From positions 585,549 through 649,548 of the forward strand of contig VCCI02000002.1 of the NCBI GenBank assembly GCA_005938025.2: DNA of 64,000 bases. Direction: 5' to 3'. The notes below the pieces were generated by a model. It searched no databases and was not told where the DNA came from. It saw only the letters and a list, made by a program, of their open reading frames with translations. This document shows positions 7,646 to 17,618 of this stretch, in pieces (the first letter of the stretch is position 1; every line of letters starts with the position of its first letter). Position numbers and translations under genes: made by a program. The DNA comes from Inquilinus sp. KBS0705. Lineage in GTDB: Bacteria > Bacteroidota > Bacteroidia > Sphingobacteriales > Sphingobacteriaceae.

Positions 7646-9769
7646 ATGGCGAGAAAGATTTATCCCGGCAAACCCTATCCGCTGGGCGCAACCTGGGACG
7701 GCAACGGCGTAAACTTTGCCGTTTTTACAGAAAATGCTACAGGTGTTGAATTGTGTTTGTTTAACAATACAGATGATACGCAGACAGAAGAACGCATACA
7801 CCTTTTAGAACGCACTCATCAAACATGGCATTGCTACTTACCCGATATTGAACCGGGACAATTATATGGCTACCGTGTACATGGCCCTTACGATTGCCAA
7901 AACGGGCACAGGTTTAACCCAAATAAATTATTAATAGACCCATATGCTAAAGCAATTTCGGGTGTGATAGACTGGCACGACTCATTATTCGGTTACGAAC
8001 TGGGCAGCCCTGAAGAGGACCTGAGTTTTAGTGAAACCAATAGCGCGCCCTTTGTGCCAAAATCGGTTGTTGTTGATAGCCACTTTGCATGGGAAGGCGA
8101 CAAGCACCCGCGTACCCCATACCATCAATCGGTAATATACGAGGCGCATGTAAAAGGCTTTACACAATTACACCCGGACATCCCCGAAGAGATAAGAGGC
8201 ACCTATGCCGCCATAGGCCATCCTGCTTGTATCAAATATCTGCATGATTTGGGCATTACCGCCATTGAGCTGATGCCGGTACACCAGTTTGTTGCCGACC
8301 GCCACCTTGTTGAAAAAGGCTTAACCAATTACTGGGGATACAACAGCATTGGCTTTTTTGCGCCCGATATACGATACGCTGGTGATGTTGAGCCCGGCAG
8401 GCAAGTGCAGGAGTTTAAACAAATGGTAAAAGAGCTGCATAAAGCAGGGATAGAGGTTATACTGGATGTAGTATACAACCATACCGGCGAAGGCAACCAC
8501 ATGGGGCCAACCTTATCTTTAAAAGGGATAGATAATGCATCGTATTACCGGCTGGTAGACGACAATAAACGCTATTATAGCGATTATACCGGCACCGGTA
8601 ACACATTAAACGCCATGTTGCCTAACGTGCTGCGCTATATTATGGACAGCCTGCGCTACTGGATATTGGAAATGCATGTAGATGGTTTTAGGTTTGATTT
8701 GGCCGCTACCCTTGCCCGCGAACTACATGAGGTAAACAGGCTAAGCGGCTTTTTCGACATTATTTACCAGGATCCTATTATATCGCAGGTAAAGCTAATT
8801 GCCGAGCCCTGGGATATAGGCGAAGGCGGCTACCAGGTAGGTAACTTCCCGCCCGGATGGGGCGAGTGGAACGGTAAATTCAGGGATTGCATACGCGATT
8901 ACTGGATAGGCGCCGATAGCATGCTGGGCGAATTTGGCCAGCGTTTTACCGGTAGTCCCGACTTGTACCAGGACAATAATCGTAAACCAACAGCCAGTAT
9001 CAACTTTATAACGGCGCATGATGGGTTTACACTAAACGACCTGGTATCGTACAACGAAAAGCACAACGAGGCCAACGGCGAAGACAACAACGATGGCGAA
9101 AGCCATAACAGATCATGGAACTGCGGTGTGGAAGGGCCTACAGACGACCCCGAAATAAATGAATTGCGCAACAGGCAAAAGCGTAACCTGTTAACCACAC
9201 TGTTTTTATCGCAAGGTGTACCCATGCTGGTGGCCGGCGACGAATTTGGCCGTACCCAGCAAGGCAATAACAACGCCTATTGCCAGGATAACGAAATATC
9301 GTGGTTAAACTGGGCATCTGCCGATAAAGAGTTGCTATCGTTTACACAAAACCTTATTAAACTGCGAAAAGACCACCCCATTTTCAGAAGAAGGCGGTGG
9401 TTTCAGGGTCAGCCGGTAAAAGGCAAGGGGCTGGAAGACATTGCCTGGTTTTTACCCGAAGGCACCGAAATGGAGGACGAGAACTGGAACCACGACTTTG
9501 CCCGTTCACTTGGTGTTTTTTTAAATGGCCATGGGCTGCATTCGGTAGGCACACAAGGCGAGCTGATCACTGATGACGATTTTTATGTGATGTTTAACGC
9601 CCATCACGGCGCTTTGGAATACAAATTGCCCGAAAAGCTTATTATGCGTAACTGGACGGTAGTTTTAGATACTGCACACCCTGATGCTACCGGCCAAACC
9701 TTAAACCAGCAGAAAAGTATTTTGGTAGAGGGCAGGTCAATTGTTTTATTACATCACCCAATTGTGTAG
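7646..9769 (+). CDS. glgX: Glycogen debranching enzyme GlgX/TreX (GH13 isoamylase)
   Basis: A 707-residue cytosolic enzyme that removes alpha-1,6 branches from glycogen to give linear maltodextrins. An N-terminal CBM48-type domain (YPLGATWDGNGVNFAVF) precedes the GH13 barrel: VILDVVYNHTGEG (region I), DGFRFDLAA with nucleophile D351, IAEPWDIG with acid/base E387, and TAHDGFTLND with D459. Start: ATG 7646 gives the usual MARKIYPGKPYPLG; an upstream ATG at 7631 is less likely. It is the first gene of an operon with treZ (the next gene begins on the base after its stop) and treY-malQ, which supports the TreX role of feeding the TreY/TreZ trehalose pathway. Confidence 0.93.
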   Translation: MARKIYPGKPYPLGATWDGNGVNFAVFTENATGVELCLFNNTDDTQTEERIHLLERTHQTWHCYLPDIEPGQLYGYRVHGPYDCQNGHRFNPNKLLIDPYAKAISGVIDWHDSLFGYELGSPEEDLSFSETNSAPFVPKSVVVDSHFAWEGDKHPRTPYHQSVIYEAHVKGFTQLHPDIPEEIRGTYAAIGHPACIKYLHDLGITAIELMPVHQFVADRHLVEKGLTNYWGYNSIGFFAPDIRYAGDVEPGRQVQEFKQMVKELHKAGIEVILDVVYNHTGEGNHMGPTLSLKGIDNASYYRLVDDNKRYYSDYTGTGNTLNAMLPNVLRYIMDSLRYWILEMHVDGFRFDLAATLARELHEVNRLSGFFDIIYQDPIISQVKLIAEPWDIGEGGYQVGNFPPGWGEWNGKFRDCIRDYWIGADSMLGEFGQRFTGSPDLYQDNNRKPTASINFITAHDGFTLNDLVSYNEKHNEANGEDNNDGESHNRSWNCGVEGPTDDPEINELRNRQKRNLLTTLFLSQGVPMLVAGDEFGRTQQGNNNAYCQDNEISWLNWASADKELLSFTQNLIKLRKDHPIFRRRRWFQGQPVKGKGLEDIAWFLPEGTEMEDENWNHDFARSLGVFLNGHGLHSVGTQGELITDDDFYVMFNAHHGALEYKLPEKLIMRNWTVVLDTAHPDATGQTLNQQKSILVEGRSIVLLHHPIV

Positions 9770-11566
9770 ATGGCAGCAAACGGAGATATTTTAAAAAAGC
9801 AGCCGGGCATCACTTTTTTAGATGATGGTTTAGCCAGCATTTTACTTTGGGCCCCAAAAGCCCAGCAGGCTGCTATATACTTGCCCGAAAGAAATGTAAC
9901 GTTGCCGCTTGATAAAGGCATACGGAGATATTGGACGCTTAAAACACCGGATGTACAACCCAACGACCGTTACTACTTTATCTTAGACGATAATGAAAAA
10001 CTGCCGGACCCGGCCTCGCGTGCGCAACCTGATGGTGTGCATGGTGCATCGCAGGCCATAAGCCTAAATAACTTTGCGTGGAGCGATACTAAATGGCGAA
10101 ACCCTGCTTTAGAAAACTACCTGATATATGAGTTGCATACCGGCACATTTACCCCCGAGGGTACTTTCGCGGCGATAGAATCGAAACTTGACTATATAAA
10201 AAGCTTAGGCATAACCGCCATAGAGCTAATGCCGGTTGCCCAATTTCCCGGCAGTCGCAACTGGGGCTATGACGGGGTTTTCCCCTACGCGGTACAAAAT
10301 ACTTACGGCGGAGCCCATGGGCTGATGCAACTGGTAAATGCCTGCCATAATGCTGGGCTGGCTGTAATATTGGATGTGGTGTATAACCACCTGGGGCCCG
10401 AGGGTAATTACTTCAACCAATTTGGCCCTTACTTTACCAGCAAGTATCAAACGCCATGGGGTAATGCCATCAACTTTGATGATGCCGGATGCGACGAGGT
10501 ACGCAACTACTTTGTACAAAACGTACTCATGTGGTTCCGCGATTTTAAGATAGACGCTTTGCGTTTAGATGCCGTGCACGCCATAAAAGATTTTAGCCCC
10601 AAACATATTTTAAAAGAGATGCGCCAGGCCGTAGATAAGCTAACGGCCGAAACGGGGCGTTCGCATTACCTCATCATCGAGTTTGATTTGAACGACCAGA
10701 GATTCATCAACCCTGTAAACGAAGAGGGTTACGGCATGGATGCGCAATGGATAGATGAATTTCATCATGCCTTGCGGGTAACTGCAGGCGGCGATCGCAA
10801 CGGCTATTACGCAGATTTTGAAGGGATAAAACACCTGGCAAAATCGTACCGCGATGCTTATGTATATGATGGTATATATTCGGCTGAGCGGCAGAAAACC
10901 TTTGGCACCAAAACAGATAACCCGGGCAGGCAATTTGTAGTATTTTCTCAAAACCACGACCATGTGGGTAACCGTATGCTGGGCGAACGCAGTAGCACCT
11001 TGTTTAGCTTCGAAATGCAAAAACTAATGGCTGCGGCGGTAATGGTAAGCCCTTATTTGCCTATGCTGTTTATGGGCGAAGAGTACAGTGAGCAAAACCC
11101 TTTCTTATACTTTGTAAGCCATACCGATGAGCAACTGATACAAGCAGTAAGGCAGGGCCGTAAGGATGAATTCAAAGCTTTTCATGCACAAGGCGAAGCC
11201 CCGAACCCTCAAGCTGCCGAAACTTTTGAAAGGTCTAAATTGAACTGGGAAAGTCAGAATAATGCGCAACAAACGAACATGCTGCAGTACTACAAAAAGC
11301 TTATTAAGCTACGTAAAACCCTGCCTGCATTGCGCAACCCTAACCGCAAAAACCTATCGGTAAGTTATAACGAAGATCAACAAACTTTAACCCTATACCG
11401 CCGTGAGGGCGATAACCGTGTTTATTGCTTTATGAACTTTTCTAAACAGCAGCAGCAGTTTGATATGCCCGCCGGAGACCTAAAGATTGCATTAGATTCA
11501 GCTGAGAACGAGGATCATCCCGGCAACATACTGCAACCCGAGTCGATAATTATTTACACAAACTAA
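9770..11566 (+). CDS. treZ: Malto-oligosyltrehalose trehalohydrolase TreZ
   Basis: A 598-residue GH13 enzyme that cleaves free trehalose from maltooligosyl trehalose, the last step of the TreY/TreZ pathway. An N-terminal E-set domain (SILLWAPKAQQAAIYLPE) is followed by the barrel: ELHTGTFTPEGTF and PGSRNWGYDGVFPYAVQNTY (both typical of TreZ), VILDVVYNHLGPEGNY, ALRLDAVHAI with nucleophile D267, IIEFDLND with E304 and QNHDHVGNR with D397. It abuts glgX with no gap and is separated from treY-malQ by one base, so translation is probably coupled along the operon. Confidence 0.95.
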   Translation: MAANGDILKKQPGITFLDDGLASILLWAPKAQQAAIYLPERNVTLPLDKGIRRYWTLKTPDVQPNDRYYFILDDNEKLPDPASRAQPDGVHGASQAISLNNFAWSDTKWRNPALENYLIYELHTGTFTPEGTFAAIESKLDYIKSLGITAIELMPVAQFPGSRNWGYDGVFPYAVQNTYGGAHGLMQLVNACHNAGLAVILDVVYNHLGPEGNYFNQFGPYFTSKYQTPWGNAINFDDAGCDEVRNYFVQNVLMWFRDFKIDALRLDAVHAIKDFSPKHILKEMRQAVDKLTAETGRSHYLIIEFDLNDQRFINPVNEEGYGMDAQWIDEFHHALRVTAGGDRNGYYADFEGIKHLAKSYRDAYVYDGIYSAERQKTFGTKTDNPGRQFVVFSQNHDHVGNRMLGERSSTLFSFEMQKLMAAAVMVSPYLPMLFMGEEYSEQNPFLYFVSHTDEQLIQAVRQGRKDEFKAFHAQGEAPNPQAAETFERSKLNWESQNNAQQTNMLQYYKKLIKLRKTLPALRNPNRKNLSVSYNEDQQTLTLYRREGDNRVYCFMNFSKQQQQFDMPAGDLKIALDSAENEDHPGNILQPESIIIYTN

Positions 11567-11567
11567 C

Positions 11568-14500
11568 ATGTTTAACCCGATATCAACTTATCGTATACAA
11601 TTTCATAAAGATTTTACCTTTGCAAACCTGGAGCAGATCATCCCCTACCTGGCTAAGTTGGGTGTAAAAACACTGTACGCTTCGCCCATATTTAATGCTG
11701 TGCCGGGCAGCAACCACGGCTATGACGGGGTAGACCCGCTTAGCATTAACCCCGAGATAGGCACATTAGCACAGTTAAAACAGGTAAGTAATAAACTAAA
11801 GCAGGTTGGTATAAGCTGGCTGCAAGATATTGTGCCCAATCACATGGCTTTTCATCACCATAACAAATGGTTAATGGATCTGCTAAAAAATGGCCCCGAA
11901 TCTCCTTATCGTAACTACTTTGATCAAAGCCTTGCCGATGAAGCTTTTTTTAAAGGCCCCATTATGGTTCCGTTTTTGGGTGATGACCTGGAAACCGTTA
12001 TACAAAATGACCAGCTGCAAATTATCAGCGAAGAGAACGATTACTTTTTAAGCTATGCTGATCAAAAGTGGCCCCTCAATTCAACCTCGACCGCAAACCT
12101 AACCCCGGCAGATTTAAATGAGCTAAACAAGGATAAAGACAAACTATTAACCATTGCAAAACAGCAATTTTACCGCTTATGTAATTGGAAAGAAACAGAT
12201 GAAATCATCAATTTCAGGCGGTTTTTTACTGTAAATAGCCTTATTTGTATCAATATACAACACCAGGAAGTATTTGACCATTTTCATCAATTGATAGCAA
12301 CCTTACTGCAGGAAGATATTATACAAGGCCTGCGTATAGACCATATAGACGGCTTATATAACCCGCAGCAATATTTAGAGCGCCTGCGCAAACTTGCCGG
12401 CGATAAAACATATATTGTTGTAGAAAAAATTTTAGAATCAGGCGAAGAATTACCCGCCTGGCCTATACAAGGCACAACAGGATATGACTTTTTAGCGCAA
12501 GTTAATAACCTGTTCACCAACCGCAAAAGCGAAAAAACATTCACCCAATTTTACCAGGAACTTACCGGCAAAAAAAAACCGGTGAGCCAACAGATACACG
12601 ATAAAAAAAATCTGATACTAACCAGGCACATGAATGGGGAACTGGAAAACCTTGCCAGCTACTTTATTGGGTTAGGATTAGGAGATGAGACTAACCGCGA
12701 TGCTATAAAAAACGGAATTGCCCGGGTACTGGTGAGCCTGCCTGTTTATCGCTTTTATGGCAATAGCTTGCCGCTGGCCGAGGCCGAAAAGCAGGAGCTA
12801 AGCAAAATATTGGAAGATGTTAAAGGAGAGGTGTTACAACCGCTCATTACAGAGGGAGATGACAGCTATAACCAAAGAGCATTAAGTTTTTACCAGCGAT
12901 GCATGCAATTTAGCGGGCCATTAATGGCAAAAGGTGTAGAAGATACTTTAATGTACACCTACAACCGCTTTATAGATCATAACGAAGTAGGCGATTCGCC
13001 ACATACGTTTGGCCTTCCTGTGGACGACCTTCATGCGCTGATGATGCAGCGCCGTTTGCAATGGCCGTTATCGCTTAACGCAACCGCCACACACGACACC
13101 AAACGCGGCGAGGGCGCACGGGCCAGGCTCAATGTACTCAGCAACCTTAGCGATGAATGGATAAAAAAGGTTACCGAGTGGCAAACTATGAATGCTGAGT
13201 TAAAGGTAGGCGGCGCACCTGATAACAACGACGAGTATTTTATTTACCAAACCCTTATTGGTGTTTACCCAATGCCAGGCGAGGATACAGAAGGCTTTAT
13301 AATCCGTTTGAACGATTACCTGGAAAAAACACTTCGCGAAGCAAAGCGCCATTCCGACTGGGCCGAACCAAACGAAGATTATGAAGATGCTGCCAAATAT
13401 TTTGTAGAAGGTCTATTAGACACAAAGCGGCCATTTTGGGTTGACTTTGAAAGCTTCCATCAAAAAGTAAGCGATTTGGGTATTGTAAATTCGCTTGCCC
13501 AGCTTACTTTAAAGCTTACCTGCCCCGGCATACCCGATATTTACCAGGGCTGCGAACTGTGGGACCTGAGCATGGTTGACCCGGATAACCGCAGGCCTGT
13601 TGATTATGAGATAAGGCAAAAATTTATTGATGACAATAATGCTGATATAAAGAAACTTTGGAAAAACAGGTTTAACGGGCATATTAAAGCCTGGCTGTTG
13701 CAGCACCTTTTGCAACTAAGGACAAAATTTGTTGATGTTTTTGAAAACGGCGATTATATTCCTTTAACCGTTAGCGGCAAGCACAAGGATGAGGCAATTG
13801 CTTTTGCAAGAGTTTATGATGATAAATGGCTTGTAACCATTGTACCCATACGGGCAAATGCCGACCTGCACGATACCTATGTGCATTTACCCGCTGATGC
13901 ACCTGTTTGTTACGAAAACGTGTTTACAAAGGCAAGTGGCGTAGTTAACAATAAAATAAAAATAAGCAAATTATTAAAGGAGCTACCGGTAGCCGTACTG
14001 CAATTAAGCAAATCGGTAAATCCCCGCAGCGCGGGCGTTTTGCTGCATATTACGTCCTTACCATCAAAGTTTGGCATCGGCGATCTTGGGCCACAAGCCA
14101 GGCGCTTTGTTAGCCTGTTAAAAAGCAGTTATCAGCGGTATTGGCAAATTCTGCCGCTCAATTCGGTAAGTGCAGATAGTGCTTTTTCGCCTTATAGTTC
14201 CACATCAAGCCAGGCAGGGAATATCCTATTGATAAGTCCGGAAGTATTGGTGGAAGACGGGTTATTAACCTTAAACGACATTAGTCAGTACGATCAGCAA
14301 GAAAGCGGGAAAGTAAATTTTGAAAGAGCAGAGCAAATTAAGCGAGGCTTGCTTGACCAGGCCTGGGCTGTTTACAGCACCCATCCGTCCGAACAACTAA
14401 AGCAAGATTTTGAGTCGTTTTGCACGCAGGAAAAGTACTGGCTGGACGATTATGCGCTTTACTGCTTTTTAAAAGATCAGCATAGTCAGGCTCCATGGAA

Positions 14501-15524
14501 TGAGTGGCCCGATAAATTCAAATTCAGGGACCAAAAGGCATTAGCTGATTTATCCAAAACACATACTGAGGCATTGGAAAAGATTAAATGGCTGCAATTT
14601 ATATTTACCCGCCACTGGAAAAAGCTAAAGGAATATAGTAATAAAATGGGGGTTAGCATTTTTGGTGACCTACCCTTTTACATTAGTTACGACTCGGCGG
14701 ACGTATGGGCTAACCCGGATATATTCGGTCTGGATGAAGACCTGCAAATGATCAATGTGTCCGGCGTGCCGCCAGACTATTTTAACAGCAACGGACAACG
14801 CTGGGGCATGCCTGTGTATAATTGGAAAAAATTAAAAGAGCAAAAATACGAGTGGTGGGTAAACCGTATCAAAAAAAACCTGCAATGGTACGATATGCTA
14901 CGGCTTGACCATTTTAGGGCATTTGCCGCTTATTGGGCCGTGCCTGCACAAGAAGAAACCGCTATAAACGGGGAATGGATCAATGGTCCGGGCGAGGGCC
15001 TTTTTAATACACTGTTAGCTGCCTTACCCAATTTGCCGCTGGTAGCCGAAGACCTTGGAGAAATAGATGATGACGTTTATGCACTTAAAGATAAATTTGC
15101 CCTGCCGGGGATGAAGGTATTGCAATTTGCCTTTGGTGATGATATGGCACAGTCGGGCCATATACTGCATCACCATACGCCGGGGCAGCTGGTTTATACC
15201 GGTACGCACGATAATAATACCACACTGGGTTGGTTTAGGCATGATGCCGGCAAAAAAGCAATCAAAAATTTAGAAAAGTACTCGAGGGGTGATATAAGCG
15301 AAAAAAATGTGGCCAAAACCATGATAAGGCTTGCTATGGCATCTGTTTGTAATTGCACCATCGTGCCTCTGCAAGATTGGCTTGGCATGGATGAGCGAAG
15401 CAGGATGAATACACCGGCCGGCGAAAGCGGCAATAACTGGCGCTGGCAATTAATGGAGGATGAGCTGACAAACATCCCCTTGGGTAAAATGCGAAAGCTC
15501 GCTGTTTTTTTTGATCGTATTTAA
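11568..15524 (+). CDS. treY-malQ: Fused malto-oligosyltrehalose synthase (TreY) and 4-alpha-glucanotransferase (MalQ)
   Basis: A single 1318-codon frame with two complete enzymes. Residues 1 to about 815 are TreY (GH13_26): STYRIQFHKDFTF, ASPIFNAVPGSNHGYDGVDP, GLRIDHIDG (D258), IVVEKILESGE (E286), ATHDTKRGEGARARL (D510) and PGIPDIYQGCELWDLSMVDP. From about residue 818 a GH77 MalQ begins at PRSAGVLLHITSLPSKFGIG, with FGDLPFYISYDSADVW, RLDHFRAFAAYW (D1114), VAEDLGEIDDDV (E1161) and YTGTHDNNTTLGW (D1215). All catalytic residues are present in both halves. TreY turns the reducing end of maltodextrins into trehalosyl ends; MalQ can rebuild short leftovers into chains long enough for TreY. Third gene of the glgX-treZ operon. 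Confidence 0.93.
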   Translation: MFNPISTYRIQFHKDFTFANLEQIIPYLAKLGVKTLYASPIFNAVPGSNHGYDGVDPLSINPEIGTLAQLKQVSNKLKQVGISWLQDIVPNHMAFHHHNKWLMDLLKNGPESPYRNYFDQSLADEAFFKGPIMVPFLGDDLETVIQNDQLQIISEENDYFLSYADQKWPLNSTSTANLTPADLNELNKDKDKLLTIAKQQFYRLCNWKETDEIINFRRFFTVNSLICINIQHQEVFDHFHQLIATLLQEDIIQGLRIDHIDGLYNPQQYLERLRKLAGDKTYIVVEKILESGEELPAWPIQGTTGYDFLAQVNNLFTNRKSEKTFTQFYQELTGKKKPVSQQIHDKKNLILTRHMNGELENLASYFIGLGLGDETNRDAIKNGIARVLVSLPVYRFYGNSLPLAEAEKQELSKILEDVKGEVLQPLITEGDDSYNQRALSFYQRCMQFSGPLMAKGVEDTLMYTYNRFIDHNEVGDSPHTFGLPVDDLHALMMQRRLQWPLSLNATATHDTKRGEGARARLNVLSNLSDEWIKKVTEWQTMNAELKVGGAPDNNDEYFIYQTLIGVYPMPGEDTEGFIIRLNDYLEKTLREAKRHSDWAEPNEDYEDAAKYFVEGLLDTKRPFWVDFESFHQKVSDLGIVNSLAQLTLKLTCPGIPDIYQGCELWDLSMVDPDNRRPVDYEIRQKFIDDNNADIKKLWKNRFNGHIKAWLLQHLLQLRTKFVDVFENGDYIPLTVSGKHKDEAIAFARVYDDKWLVTIVPIRANADLHDTYVHLPADAPVCYENVFTKASGVVNNKIKISKLLKELPVAVLQLSKSVNPRSAGVLLHITSLPSKFGIGDLGPQARRFVSLLKSSYQRYWQILPLNSVSADSAFSPYSSTSSQAGNILLISPEVLVEDGLLTLNDISQYDQQESGKVNFERAEQIKRGLLDQAWAVYSTHPSEQLKQDFESFCTQEKYWLDDYALYCFLKDQHSQAPWNEWPDKFKFRDQKALADLSKTHTEALEKIKWLQFIFTRHWKKLKEYSNKMGVSIFGDLPFYISYDSADVWANPDIFGLDEDLQMINVSGVPPDYFNSNGQRWGMPVYNWKKLKEQKYEWWVNRIKKNLQWYDMLRLDHFRAFAAYWAVPAQEETAINGEWINGPGEGLFNTLLAALPNLPLVAEDLGEIDDDVYALKDKFALPGMKVLQFAFGDDMAQSGHILHHHTPGQLVYTGTHDNNTTLGWFRHDAGKKAIKNLEKYSRGDISEKNVAKTMIRLAMASVCNCTIVPLQDWLGMDERSRMNTPAGESGNNWRWQLMEDELTNIPLGKMRKLAVFFDRI

Positions 15525-15540
15525 AAGCGCATTAACTGGT

Positions 15541-17185
15541 TTACTGCTGAAAAATCTGCGGATACTTGCGTATAAAGTAAACCGGCGTACAACTCCAGGC
15601 ATGACAGTAACTGTTTACCGGGAAAAAGTTGTAGGGCGATAAATATTCGTTATTGGGGTCGTACACTTCCCAGAATGTATCGGCGCCTTTATTAACCATG
15701 CCGCCCCAGTAGTTTAATACTGTTGCTTTAGCTTCGGTATTAAGGCCCGCATTAACAAGTGCCTGCACATAATAATGATATAAGTATGGCGCACCGGGGT
15801 ATAAGGCGTCTTTTTGCTTTACAACATTTAGCAAGGCGCGTTTGCTCTCGGTATATGTTAATACATCGCCCAGCGTAAACCAAATTTGCGAGGCGTATGA
15901 TACCTGGCGCTTAGTGCCGCTGTAAACCAAACCTGTTTTTGCATCGTATAAATTGCGCTTTGCAGCTACCGACATTTTTTTAATTGTCGCCTGTATTTGG
16001 GGCAACTCGGCTTCGTGTTTTAGCATTTTGGCTAACCCATACGTTTGCTTTAAGCTATAAATACACAAGCCCTGTAGTGCCGCTTGTTTATCCAGCCGGT
16101 CTTTCCAATCAAAAAACAACCACCATTCTTTGTTGGCGCGCTCATAGTCCATCATGCCATCCTGCAGCAAATATTTGTTGATGATCTCCAGTTGTTTCTT
16201 AGCCACCGGCCATAGGTCATTGGCGGTTTCCTGGTCGTTAGTGGCGGATAAATACTCTTTAAGGGCTACATTATATAAGAGGGCGTAGTCCATTAAATAT
16301 TGGTTCTCCTGCGGGTGGGGCTCGGGTTTTTCGAATACAGTACCCATCAGGAACCCTTTTTTGCCGCTAAGCCCGGCCAGCAGGTAAAGACAGCGTTTAG
16401 TCAGGTCGTAGTTTTTAAATGAATAGCTGTTAGCTAACGACTCCAGATATAGGTCGCCAATCCACAAACGACGGTCACGTTTGGGGCCATCCTCGTAAAC
16501 AGTTTGCATGCATTCTTTAAGCGTTTTCAATCCAACGGCGTCAATAGCGGTAATTTCTGGCGTGGTTGTTTGCGCCAAAGCCGCGGGCTGGGTAGCAACA
16601 GAGCTAACCGCTTTACATTGTATATTAGCTATAGCAAAGCTGAAATTTTGAGAACTGCCCATCAGCTCAATTTTTACGTACCTAAAAGCAACGCGCCTTT
16701 CGATAGTTACAGTTGCGGGTACATCCATAACAGTTACCACTTCATCCTGGAGCCAGGCGCGGCTTAAGCCACCGGGATATGGGTCAAATGGTGTGGCAAT
16801 TTCTGATGGGTACCTCGCCGAAGGTTAGTTTAAACCGCGATGGCGCATCGGCAGTGCCGGTAAGTACTTTTAGGTCGAAACTTACGTAGCCGGTTAAGTG
16901 CTCGCCAAAATCAAGTATTACCGTTTTTCTTTTTTGGAACGATTCATTATAAAATACGTCTAATGAATCCGTCTTTTTTGCTTCCCATCCCTGGAAAGCA
17001 GTGGGGTTTTTGACCAAGGCAACAGTACTTACCGGCTGTTTGATGGTCTCTTTTAACGGCGGTATATACTGCTTTGCTTTGGCCAGCCATTGGGCACGGT
17101 AAGCCTGGTAAACATCTTGCCCATAAAGTGGGGTAACTAAAGCGACTAAGGCTAAAAAAGTAATAATAGTAATACGCTTGGCCAT
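15541..17185 (-). pseudogene. GH78-like (alpha-L-rhamnosidase family) secreted hydrolase, frameshifted
   Basis: One gene read in two frames. The 5' frame (17185 to about 16810) has a signal peptide (ITFLALVALVTPLYGQ) and a beta-sandwich (ILDFGEHLTGYVSFDLKVL, FKLTFGEVP), then stops after 134 codons. Removing one C from the CCC at 16808-16810 continues as SEIATPFDPYPGGLSRAW and runs without break to 15541, giving about 548 residues. The catalytic part carries GH78-like blocks: EDGPKRDRRLWIGDL, DTFWEVYDP and SYCHAWSCTPVYF. GH78 enzymes remove rhamnose from plant or microbial glycans. It could be an authentic mutation or a base error. It converges on treY-malQ with only 16 nt between stops. Confidence 0.8.
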
Positions 17186-17242
17186 GGTTGCAATTGGTTA
17201 TAAGGCATCACTAAATTACAATTTAAACCTTGGTTTAAGTAA

Positions 17243-17554
17243 CTAATCCCAAAACTGTTCTGTACTGCCTACTAAACTCAGCAACTCCAGTTTGGGTTCA
17301 GCTTCCAGTCCGCTGGCTTCCAATTCATCAGCAAACTTTTTAAAAGATGCCAGCGATGTTAAAAACTCGTGGTCTGCCTCGGTTTCAAGTTGGTCAAAAT
17401 GCATAAAGGTTTTACCATCTGGCAATACATAAGTACTGTATTTAATACCCGGTCGGTTTATGGTTTTTAATTCCTTTACTACAGCTTTAATATTTTCGGC
17501 ATTAGTAGCCGCGTATTCATGGGTGGTGGTGTAATGTACTCTTACTATTTTCAT
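17243..17554 (-). CDS. Small conserved protein, possible dimeric alpha/beta-barrel domain
   Basis: A 103-residue soluble protein starting MKIVRVHYTTTHEYAATNAE (ATG 17554 preferred; a 5' extension to 17575 looks non-coding). The pattern of a beta strand, helix with NIKAVVKELKTI, strand with KYSTYVLPDGKTFMHF and helix with FKKFADELEASG resembles ferredoxin-like dimeric barrel proteins such as antibiotic-biosynthesis-monooxygenase-like folds. It has no obvious catalytic residues. It follows the membrane protein gene at 17619 and may be co-transcribed with it. Function unknown. Confidence 0.75.
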   Translation of the reverse strand: MKIVRVHYTTTHEYAATNAENIKAVVKELKTINRPGIKYSTYVLPDGKTFMHFDQLETEADHEFLTSLASFKKFADELEASGLEAEPKLELLSLVGSTEQFWD

Positions 17555-17618
17555 CGTAATTAATTTATAACGCAATTTACGACGGCATAAGGGCTAAGCA
17601 AGGTATTATAGCGGCAGT

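Noticed and set aside
15984..16181. Plus-strand frames inside the GH78-like gene
   Set aside because: They have no recognisable domain and lie opposite strong GH78-like blocks.
17223..17238. Inverted repeat TTAAACC-TT-GGTTTAA between the GH78-like gene and the 103-residue gene
   Set aside because: Short, AT-rich, and without a T tract; may be chance.
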